Positions 24,010 through 30,792 of a DNA stretch of 37,163 nucleotides are shown one piece after another (position 1 is the first letter of the stretch; the number at the start of each line of letters is the position of its first letter). Position numbers and translations under genes: made by a program. Location of the stretch: NCBI GenBank assembly GCA_029557965.1, contig JAKQIM010000064.1:1-37163 (forward strand), given 5' to 3'. The DNA is from Chloroflexota bacterium. Lineage in GTDB: Bacteria > Chloroflexota > Anaerolineae > Anaerolineales > UBA4823. Under the pieces are notes generated by a model. It saw only the letters and a program-made list of their open reading frames with translations. It was not told where the DNA came from and did no database searches.

Positions 24010-24053
24010 ATCTTACCATTAGTTGTACAAATTCGCATGTGACTTTGGTCACG
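24010..24053 (-). promoter_or_regulatory. nrfHA promoter with Crp/Fnr-type activator site
   Basis: TGTGA-N6-TCACG occupies 24038-24053 and differs from a perfect Crp palindrome by one base. On the minus strand TAAGAT (24015-24010) is a plausible -10. The transcription start predicted from it, near 24003, puts the site centre at about -42, the class II activator position. A second palindrome, TTGGT-N5-ACCAA (24045-24059), overlaps it. The position matches regulation by the Crp-type protein encoded at 21445, whose recognition helix predicts TGTGA half-sites. Confidence 0.6.
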
Positions 24054-24074
24054 AACCAAGGATGCATCCAGCGC

Positions 24075-25052
24075 TCAAAGCATCCCGGCTGCCGCCAGGG
24101 TATCGATCACAGATTGATCCAGGGTGATTTGCGGCTGCCAACCCAGCCCAGATTGGGCTTTGGCACTGCTGTAAGCCTTATCAATGTTCAAGGCCGAGAA
24201 TTTTTTGAAAGCCGGGTTGATCTTGAGCCAATCCAAAAGTGCCACCAATCCATCCCCCAGCTTGATCAGCCAGCCCGGTACGGTCAGCACGGGGATAGCG
24301 CGCCGCATATGCCGAAGGGCAGTGCGGGCAAAGCTCACCTGGTCAACATTCCATGCCGTCAGGATGTAGCGCTCGCCAGATACACCGCGGCTGAGTGCCA
24401 GGATGACCGCCTGGGCCACGTCGCGCACATCCACAAACGAATTAACCGTCCTCAGCATGGGCAAGAGCGGCAGCCAGCGCAGCCAACGGATCAAATTGAC
24501 CACGCGCGGCGAGCCAGGGCCAATGATGACGCTGGGGTTGAGGATGATCACGCGCATCTGCCCGGCGTACTGCCGCACGACCTGCTCGCCAATCAATTTG
24601 CTGTAACCATAAGGGTCATGCAGCCTTTTCTGTTCAAGGTCCGGGTACATGCTCTCATCTGAGGCCTGCGGCGGGCGCAGGTCTACTGCTGAGATGGAGC
24701 TGATAAAGATAAAATTCTGACAGCCGCTGGCGGCAGCCGCCTGGATGAGATGCTCTGTGCCGGCGATATTGGCCTGGTGCAAGGCCGCCTCGTCGGCTTT
24801 GCGAAAAGAGACCATGGCCGCATTGTGAATGACGGTGTGAGCGCCCTGCAGGGCAGGCAGGTAAGTTTCTGGTTCGTTCAGCTCACCGAGCACCAGGCTG
24901 ACCTGCGGCAAACCTGCCACCGGCAGATGGGTAGAACGTTGGCTGCGCACCAGCACCCGTAGTGAAGCATCTGGGGCATGCTGGCTGAGCGCCTGGACGA
25001 TATATTGGCCGAGAAAGCCAAAACCCCCGGTGATGAAATATGCATTTTCCAT
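24075..25052 (-). CDS. NAD(P)-dependent epimerase/dehydratase family protein (extended SDR)
   Basis: The protein has 325 residues. The nucleotide-binding motif FITGGFGFLGQYIVQAL is near the N-terminus (G-x-x-G-x-x-G). The catalytic pair YGYSK gives Tyr and Lys of the YxxxK motif, with SSISAVD upstream supplying the Ser. HNAAMVSF is the usual NNAG-like strand. It resembles 3-beta-hydroxysteroid dehydrogenase or dihydroflavonol reductase-type SDRs, but the substrate is unknown. A TTG at 25061 is in frame; ATG 25052 was preferred. The upstream caspase-like gene ends 11 bp before this start, so the two are probably cotranscribed. It precedes nrfH on the same strand, but the nrf promoter lies between them. 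Confidence 0.88.
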   Translation of the reverse strand: MENAYFITGGFGFLGQYIVQALSQHAPDASLRVLVRSQRSTHLPVAGLPQVSLVLGELNEPETYLPALQGAHTVIHNAAMVSFRKADEAALHQANIAGTEHLIQAAAASGCQNFIFISSISAVDLRPPQASDESMYPDLEQKRLHDPYGYSKLIGEQVVRQYAGQMRVIILNPSVIIGPGSPRVVNLIRWLRWLPLLPMLRTVNSFVDVRDVAQAVILALSRGVSGERYILTAWNVDQVSFARTALRHMRRAIPVLTVPGWLIKLGDGLVALLDWLKINPAFKKFSALNIDKAYSSAKAQSGLGWQPQITLDQSVIDTLAAAGML

Positions 25053-25063
25053 ATCGGCCAAGC

Positions 25064-28000
25064 CTACTGCAGCTCCTTTGCCAGCAGTTCCAGGCTGGCA
25101 GACGAGTCGAAGAAGGTCATATGATCACAGGGGAGGGTAACCAGGCCAGGAGCCGGATCGCGGGCAGGGTTCACAGCCAGGGCAGAGGCCACGCTGACGG
25201 CAATGTCATTGGGCTGGCCAAAGAAGGCCACCAGGTTTGCACCGCCGTAGCCCAGGCGGGTCAAGAACTTGCCCAGGCGGGCCTTCTCATCGGGTTTCTC
25301 CATCGATTTCTTGAGGGCGGTACTGCCGGCAACCACGGTATAGGGCGTATGAGGGTCACGGCTGGCACTGAGGGATTTCAACAGATCCGAGCCACCCTGA
25401 AGCTGATCGAGGGTCACGTCAACCTTCTCGAAGGCTGCCAACAAGAAGCTAAGGGAGCGCAGCGGCCAGGCCGCGGCCGTCATGGTGTTCAGCAGCAGGC
25501 CCAGGCCGACCGTGGCATACTGCTGGATGGTAGACCAGGGGGTTCCGGCATTGGGCGCACCCAACAAGATGGCTTTTTGGAACAGCTTATCGCCGCCTTC
25601 TTGCTCGATCAGCCAGCGCACCACCACCCCGCCCAGTGAATGACCAACCACGCGCAGGGCTTTGTCGTGCCCTGGGGGCAGGCCGATCTCCTCCAGGCGC
25701 TGTTTAAGGGCCTTGGCCGTATCTTGCACACTGGTGTTGATGCTCTCAAAATCCAGCGCCAGCACGGGCTCATCGGGCGGCAGGTAATGGACGCTAGATG
25801 CCACCATGCCGCGCGAGTCGCCGGTCAGCCCATGCACAAAGAGGGTCAGGCGTTTGGCAGCCGCCACGCGCTGGCGGATAGCCGCCAGCCCGCCCTCGTA
25901 CTGCACCGCATTGCCGGCCCCAGGCTGGGCCAGGGTGAGGGCCGGGTAAGTGTAGGGGATGCCCATGGGTTGTCCGGCCACTTTTTGCAAGTAAATGCGC
26001 ACAGAGCCAACCACATCCCGGCTGCCCAGGCTGGTGGGCAGGGGCAGGCGCTGAACATCCAGGCGCGCTTTGCGCGCCCCACCCACCTGCTCGTTGCGGA
26101 CGGCGCCCAATGGCAGGTAGAATTCCCCATCGTGCCCATAAGCCAGCACATGCTCGCCGGGGTTGAGCGGGGTATCGATCAGCAGGCTGAGCGGTGCTTC
26201 AGGGGTGATGACAGAAGCGTCGGCCACGGCGCTCAATTCCACCATGTTGGCGGGCGGCTCAATGCTGCGGGTCAATTGGAAGGCATAGGACTGCACCGCA
26301 GGCCCCAGCTCGCGCAAGCCAGGCGGCAGGCCGGGACCAGCTAGGTCGCGGGAGGGGGGCGGGGTAGTGCCAAGGCGAACTTGGGCTTCGAGAGCCGGGT
26401 GCGGCAGCACGGTAACCCCTGAGCCAAGCCGGGCGCCCTCAGTACCGCTGCGCGGCACGGCATAGGTATCCAGAGGGCGATGCACGGTCAGGGCCACCTG
26501 GGCCGTGGTCCAATCGCTGTAAGATTGCGCACCCCGGGCTATGCCCTCACGGTTTTGGATGCGCCTCATCAACTGGCCTAAGGCATTCTTGGGCACACGC
26601 AGCGCAGAGCGATGGGTGATTTTTGGGGCTTCCAGGCGGCCTTGCTCCAGCAGGCGGACGTCAAATTCTTCGGTGCAGACCACCAGCTTGTTAACATCCA
26701 GGCGATCGGTGATGCCCTGTTTCCAAACATCATCTGGCACACTGGCATCGATCGACAGCTTCTTCTCTTGGCCCGCCTCTAGGCATACAACCGGCTGGCG
26801 CGGGTCGAGCACTTGAATGGCATAACTCTCGAACAAGCCCAGCAAGCCGCAATAAAGTGTCACGTCAGATTGGTTCTTCAGGCGAATGATGTAAGAAGGG
26901 TAGCGCCAACGACCGTTCTCAAAGCTGTAAGAAAAAGTGAGCCGGTCGAGCGGCAGAGGTTTTCCGGCGGCATCCAAGATCTCAAAAAGCACCGCATCGG
27001 GCGGCAGGTTAGAGGCCGGATTCTGCAAGTCCACGCTGTTCTTCCAACGGGCAATGTGCTCCATGCGCTGGACAGCCAGGCGAGCGCTCTCAGCGGTGTA
27101 ACCTGGCAGGCGGGCAGCCATTGGACGGCCATCGGCCGGATGGGCAATGGTATATTGGCCTTCTTGGGCCAGCAGCAACAACTGCGGGGCGGCGTCATCT
27201 TCACGCAGGTAAAGCGAAGGGCTTTCCCCCGGGCCGGCCTTGTCAAGTGCATCGCGCAGCAATGCCAACCCCGCATCTTCACCCCGCAGGCGCACGCCCA
27301 AAGGCGGGAGAGGCAGGGCCACCAACACCGCCTGGTAAGCCTGGCGCGTATCGAGCTGGTCTTCGCCGCTGGTGATGCTCAATAAGCTGCGTTGAGGTCC
27401 GGCTTGCACCACCTCGGCCTGGGCCACGGCTTTATCCGGCTGAGCAAGCTCACCCGAGGCCATGCCGAGCGGGAACAAGGCCACGTTCGAACTGCCGCTC
27501 CAATAGGGGTCTGGAATGCCGTGGATGGTGCCGGCATCCAATATCCAGGCTTGTTCGACGCTGTCATAAGCCGCAACGTACGATCGATCATGCGCCACCA
27601 CGGCCCCACCCAAGAAGGGTTGGTCAACATCTACACCGGGGCTGGCCTCAAGCTGGGGGCTTTGGGCCGGCACCCCGGCCCGCACGCGGGCACGCGCCTG
27701 GGTATACAGGCTGCGGTAACTCAAAACACCGCGGCTGGCCTCCAAAGTGCTGCGCAAGAAATATGAGAAAGCGCCCCATGTTTTGCCATCAGCGCAGTAT
27801 TCACGCGCCCGCTCGTGCGCCTGGCATGCCGCCAATAGCACGTGCCTGCCTTCGGGCAAACCCACCCAACCGGAGGGATTGGCTTCTCGGTCGGGTGCCA
27901 GGCGAGCCAGGCGCGCATCATCCAATTCAAAAATGAAGCTATCCAGGGGACGGGGGCGATCGGTGCGCGCCGTCCAGCGTACCGCTGGTTGGGGCAGCAC

Positions 28001-28465
28001 GTCGCGCGTGCCCGAGCCCGAATGGCAGCTATCCAGGATCACCACCGTATGAGCGCCTTTGGATGCCACCTCAGCCAGCAAGACACCCAATTCTTTATCA
28101 GCTAGATCATACCCGCCCGGTTCGCGGCTGTCCCAACAAACCAGGGTTTCGTTCAGGGCATCCAACTCAAGCTGTGCAAACTCAGCCGGCGCCGGCTCTT
28201 GTGAGCCATGCCCTGAGTAGTAGAACAAGGCGATATCTTGGGCCTGGGCTTTGGCCAGGTGCTGGCGAAAACCGTCGATCACGGCCTGGCGCGTAGCCTG
28301 CTCGCTGAGCAGCAAACGCACATCCAGGGCAAACTCTCCCCCGGCGGCGCGGCCTTTCAGCCATTCATGGAAAGCGGTGACATCGTTCACACAACCGGCC
28401 AAGGAACTGACGGAAGGGGGGTACTGATCAATGCCAACGAGCAAAGCGTACAGAGTACGAGGCAT
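25064..28465 (-). CDS. Caspase-like peptidase (C14) fused to an alpha/beta hydrolase
   Basis: The protein has 1133 residues. The N-terminal caspase-fold domain (about 1-270) has the catalytic His86 in FYYSGHGSQEP and Cys147 in VVILDSCHSGSGTRD, so it appears active. A long middle region (about 290-850) is mostly beta-rich and unassigned. The C-terminal alpha/beta hydrolase (about 865-1133) has the oxyanion HG in TLFVHGLTGDSRG, nucleophile Ser943 in VVGHSLGGVVVRW, LLGAPNAGTPW after it and a likely catalytic His1115 in PCDHMTFF. There is no signal peptide, so it is cytoplasmic. TAAGGAG lies at good distance from ATG 28465. Caspase-like proteins of this kind cut substrates after activation and are common in multicellular-type bacteria. 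Joining a peptidase to a lipase-like hydrolase suggests two-step action on protein and lipid or ester targets, which is inference. Confidence 0.92.
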   Translation of the reverse strand: MPRTLYALLVGIDQYPPSVSSLAGCVNDVTAFHEWLKGRAAGGEFALDVRLLLSEQATRQAVIDGFRQHLAKAQAQDIALFYYSGHGSQEPAPAEFAQLELDALNETLVCWDSREPGGYDLADKELGVLLAEVASKGAHTVVILDSCHSGSGTRDVLPQPAVRWTARTDRPRPLDSFIFELDDARLARLAPDREANPSGWVGLPEGRHVLLAACQAHERAREYCADGKTWGAFSYFLRSTLEASRGVLSYRSLYTQARARVRAGVPAQSPQLEASPGVDVDQPFLGGAVVAHDRSYVAAYDSVEQAWILDAGTIHGIPDPYWSGSSNVALFPLGMASGELAQPDKAVAQAEVVQAGPQRSLLSITSGEDQLDTRQAYQAVLVALPLPPLGVRLRGEDAGLALLRDALDKAGPGESPSLYLREDDAAPQLLLLAQEGQYTIAHPADGRPMAARLPGYTAESARLAVQRMEHIARWKNSVDLQNPASNLPPDAVLFEILDAAGKPLPLDRLTFSYSFENGRWRYPSYIIRLKNQSDVTLYCGLLGLFESYAIQVLDPRQPVVCLEAGQEKKLSIDASVPDDVWKQGITDRLDVNKLVVCTEEFDVRLLEQGRLEAPKITHRSALRVPKNALGQLMRRIQNREGIARGAQSYSDWTTAQVALTVHRPLDTYAVPRSGTEGARLGSGVTVLPHPALEAQVRLGTTPPPSRDLAGPGLPPGLRELGPAVQSYAFQLTRSIEPPANMVELSAVADASVITPEAPLSLLIDTPLNPGEHVLAYGHDGEFYLPLGAVRNEQVGGARKARLDVQRLPLPTSLGSRDVVGSVRIYLQKVAGQPMGIPYTYPALTLAQPGAGNAVQYEGGLAAIRQRVAAAKRLTLFVHGLTGDSRGMVASSVHYLPPDEPVLALDFESINTSVQDTAKALKQRLEEIGLPPGHDKALRVVGHSLGGVVVRWLIEQEGGDKLFQKAILLGAPNAGTPWSTIQQYATVGLGLLLNTMTAAAWPLRSLSFLLAAFEKVDVTLDQLQGGSDLLKSLSASRDPHTPYTVVAGSTALKKSMEKPDEKARLGKFLTRLGYGGANLVAFFGQPNDIAVSVASALAVNPARDPAPGLVTLPCDHMTFFDSSASLELLAKELQ

Positions 28466-28543
28466 AAGAGGCTCCTTACTGCAGCTTGCAGAATTTGGGC
28501 ACAGGTAGAATACTCATATTTTAGCACTTATAGTCCTTTAACG

Positions 28544-28575
28544 CACTTGCACGGGCCTTGTAGCCCGTGCAAGTG
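28544..28575. repeat. Perfect 13-bp hairpin in the 28466-28699 gap
   Basis: Arms 28544-28556 and 28563-28575 are perfect complements around a 6-nt loop. The stem is GC-rich, but neither side has a clear T-run, so it is not a textbook intrinsic terminator. It lies between the kinase-like gene and the caspase-like gene, both on the minus strand, and could end or stabilise the kinase transcript. The rest of this 234-bp gap has no gene I can support; TAAAAT on the minus strand near 28520 is a weak -10 candidate for the caspase gene. Confidence 0.7.
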
Positions 28576-28699
28576 TTCCTCCTCAAACGTACCGGTCTCC
28601 TGGTTTTCCCCCTAAAAAACGAAGTCCCCGCATCCAAAGCGCGCCATTTGCCAGGTGACCAGCACTGGGGCGTCCGCTGTCCAGACGGACTTTATTTGG

Positions 28700-29881
28700 T
28701 TATAAATAGAACACACTACCCGCCAGAAGCGGACCGGCGGGGACGGCCAGATCGGCAGGGCGAGACGTTTCTCGGGCCGGCTGAACCGGCTGAGAAGTAG
28801 TGTGTTCGGCAACTGGCAACCACGCAGCAGACCAGGCTGCTTGCGGCGAGGCAGGCCAAAGCGAACTTTGTCCAACCGCAAGCGGCAAGGCAGGCAGGGC
28901 GGCAACCGCAGAAGGGTCACCGAGGTGGTCAGCCAGCGGCACTTCCAGCAACCGCGCCCAATCGGCCAACGGCGGGCAGTCAGACAGGCTTGGACTGAAC
29001 CAGGCCTGCCGGAACATCTCGACGACTGCATCACCGCTGCGACGGCGCAGCACGCTGACCAAAAGGTGGTAACGGTCACTGTTGGCCTGGAGCTCATCGG
29101 GGTCGAAATACTGCTTGCCGTGAGCATTGAGACGCACCTGGGGGTCGCCCCAGGCCAACATCTCAGCCAACAAGACCGCGGCGGCAAAACGGTCGGCCAA
29201 GGGGCCCCATGTGCCGCGCGGGATAGAACGATGCGCATAACCCGGAGAGCCGCTCGCCAGGCAGCGGCGGCCCGGAATGGTTTCTTGCAGCGCCAATCCG
29301 AGGGCATACATTCCATCCAGGTCAACCAATTCAACAGGGTGCTCTGCAAGCTCTTGCCCGAAATGGGGCAAGAGCACATTCGAGCCAGACAGGTCACAAT
29401 GCGCCAGCCCGTGGGCTTCGGCAAGCGCCAGGGTGAGCACCAAGGCCCGCCCCAGGCTGTGCCCGGCATCCAGGCTTATGGCATAGCCGCCCAGGATGAC
29501 TTCTTGCCAGCTCAGGCCATCGATCCACGGCATGAGGGTGGCCTCAGCCAGCTCAGGGTAGTACCACAACAACTCAGGGTGAGTATTGGCAGTGATGATG
29601 GTGCGCTGGCAGGCCTGCAATCCGGGCAAATTCGCAAAAGCGGTCAGGGCCCCGGCCTCGCTCTGGCGTTCAGCCGCCTGGTCGGGCGGCAAAGCATAGG
29701 CCGGGATGGGAACCTTCAACGCAAACGATTTGCCATCCTGGCACTGCAAACGATAAACGGTCGAACAGCGCCCAATCTGGCGGAATGGCAAACCGGCCGC
29801 GGCGGGGTCTTCAGCAAAGCGGTAACCCAGGCCATCAATGGTCAGCAGCATACCGGCTTGAGGGGAGAAAGACATCATCAT
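28700..29881 (-). CDS. Protein-kinase-like protein
   Basis: The protein has 393 residues. The kinase fold is visible: an N-lobe with Lys56 in SFALKVPIP, a catalytic loop HCDLSGSN (161-168; Asp163 and Asn168 present, Arg replaced by Cys) and a metal-binding acid in VDLDG (187-190) in place of DFG. The C-lobe continues with YFDPDELQANSDRYHLLVSV. The loop style resembles kinase-like proteins found beside von Willebrand A and phosphatase genes. The Ala/Pro/Ser-rich tail (about 330-393) is probably disordered. The frame is open back to 30052, but that overlaps the upstream gene; ATG 29881, 4 bp after the upstream stop, was chosen. Activity is likely but the HCD loop makes RD-type control unlikely. 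Confidence 0.82.
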   Translation of the reverse strand: MMMSFSPQAGMLLTIDGLGYRFAEDPAAAGLPFRQIGRCSTVYRLQCQDGKSFALKVPIPAYALPPDQAAERQSEAGALTAFANLPGLQACQRTIITANTHPELLWYYPELAEATLMPWIDGLSWQEVILGGYAISLDAGHSLGRALVLTLALAEAHGLAHCDLSGSNVLLPHFGQELAEHPVELVDLDGMYALGLALQETIPGRRCLASGSPGYAHRSIPRGTWGPLADRFAAAVLLAEMLAWGDPQVRLNAHGKQYFDPDELQANSDRYHLLVSVLRRRSGDAVVEMFRQAWFSPSLSDCPPLADWARLLEVPLADHLGDPSAVAALPALPLAVGQSSLWPASPQAAWSAAWLPVAEHTTSQPVQPARETSRPADLAVPAGPLLAGSVFYL

Positions 29882-29885
29882 TCTT

Positions 29886-30377
29886 CTAATCCAATAAACG
29901 AACAACCTGCTCGGCAGGTTGAACCACTTCGGGCAGCGGTTCAGGCGTCTGCCGGTTAGCCTCAGTTTCGCGGCGCATCTGCTCATCCAGGGCCCGGCGG
30001 CTGGCCTCGCTTTCCATCTGGCGGCGAGAACGACCCGCAATACGCCGCTCATGGATCATCAAATCTGCTTGTAAAGGCAGGCCGGTGCCGCGCAAGAACT
30101 GGTCCAGGCGGCTGGCTACCGACCCATTGTTCAGGCGCGCCCGTGCAGCCACAGCCGCCAGGTCGGTGCGCCCGATCTCGCTCAACCAACATTCCACCCG
30201 CCCGCTCAACAAATGATCCACCCCTTCAAGGGCAAACATCTCGCACAACAAGACCAGCTCGATGGCAGTGCGGGCCTGCTGACCGTTGTTAAAATTAAAG
30301 GGTGGAATAACGATCTGCGGCAGAGCCTGGCGCCGCATAGCGCCGTGGGATGTGGTCGGAACGTTCAGGGCAGCCAT
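29886..30377 (-). CDS. Hypothetical protein, 163 residues
   Basis: The TAGGAG seven nucleotides upstream favours ATG 30377 over an in-frame TTG at 30380. The protein is soluble and mostly helical, with an Arg/Glu-rich C-terminal coil (RRIAGRSRRQMESEASRRAL) that may form a coiled coil. The middle carries LLSGRVECWLSEIGRTDLAA, a W-L-x-x-I-G pattern I recall from small regulatory helical repeats linked to kinase proteins, though I cannot name the family. It sits 4 bp from the kinase-like gene and is very likely cotranscribed with it. A regulator or substrate of that kinase is a fair guess, no more. Confidence 0.75.
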   Translation of the reverse strand: MAALNVPTTSHGAMRRQALPQIVIPPFNFNNGQQARTAIELVLLCEMFALEGVDHLLSGRVECWLSEIGRTDLAAVAARARLNNGSVASRLDQFLRGTGLPLQADLMIHERRIAGRSRRQMESEASRRALDEQMRRETEANRQTPEPLPEVVQPAEQVVRLLD

Positions 30378-30436
30378 CAATCAACTCCTACCTGTCTCGA
30401 CGATGCAAAAAGTGTGCCAGTTACCAAAGAAAGCCT

Positions 30437-30661
30437 TTATTGTTCCAGTTCTACCGTTGCGGCGGTCGAATCTGGCTGCGAGTGTGAAAGGCCGTCGGCC
30501 CCTACCTGGTCTTGCAAGAAACTCACCAGCCCTTGCAGCTCGGTGAAGCGCACCAGCTCACCTGCCCGTGTGCCTTCCAGCGAAAAGCGCCAGGGAGCGC
30601 CTTCATGATCACGCCAGGCACGTAGCAGAAAAGAGAAGTAATTGTTACTTTGCTTTGACAT
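30437..30661 (-). CDS. Small hypothetical protein, 74 residues
   Basis: The protein starts MSKQSNNYFSFLLRAWRD and continues HEGAPWRFSLEGTRAGELVRF, then a helix FTELQGLVSFLQDQVG and a polar tail. The same compact pattern, FLLRxWRD followed by PWRxSLE and a helix, is familiar from small stand-alone proteins of Chloroflexota-type genomes, but I know no function. It is the first gene of the leftward run that leads to the kinase-like gene (59 bp gap to the next gene). It is divergent from the BTAD-NTPase gene across a 131-bp interval. No signal peptide or metal motif is present. Confidence 0.65.
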   Translation of the reverse strand: MSKQSNNYFSFLLRAWRDHEGAPWRFSLEGTRAGELVRFTELQGLVSFLQDQVGADGLSHSQPDSTAATVELEQ

Positions 30662-30755
30662 ATCCCTTCAATCAATGATCCTGAAAACATTCAGGCTGTG
30701 AGTACTGGTTACGCTTGGATTGCCCCTATCATATACAACTGCCGTTTCAAGATCG

Positions 30756-30785
30756 TTTCAAGAAGCAGAAAAAGTTGGTTATAAT
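30756..30785 (+). promoter_or_regulatory. Promoter of the BTAD-NTPase gene, leaderless layout
   Basis: TTTCAA (30756-30761) and a perfect TATAAT (30780-30785) are 18 bp apart. Transcription should start near 30792, which is next to ATG 30793. The earlier ATG at 30787 would lie upstream of the transcript start. There is no Shine-Dalgarno. Confidence 0.55.
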
Positions 30786-30792
30786 CATGTCT

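Noticed and set aside
26813-27385. A 190-codon plus-strand open frame inside the caspase-hydrolase gene
   Set aside because: It has no ribosome-binding site or recognisable domain and is antisense to a well-supported gene.
28612-28699. Possible frameshifted C-terminus of the kinase-like protein
   Set aside because: An alternative frame reads through with Trp- and Cys-containing sequence, but no zinc-ribbon or other domain pattern emerges, so I cannot support a frameshift.
28612-29469. A 285-codon minus-strand open frame overlapping the kinase-like gene
   Set aside because: It is a different frame of the same strand with Trp/Cys/Arg-rich nonsense; the kinase frame holds all motifs.
28802-29959. 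A 385-codon plus-strand open frame
   Set aside because: It is antisense to the kinase-like gene, Arg/Gln/Pro-rich, has no ribosome-binding site and no domain; it is a by-product of GC-rich coding.
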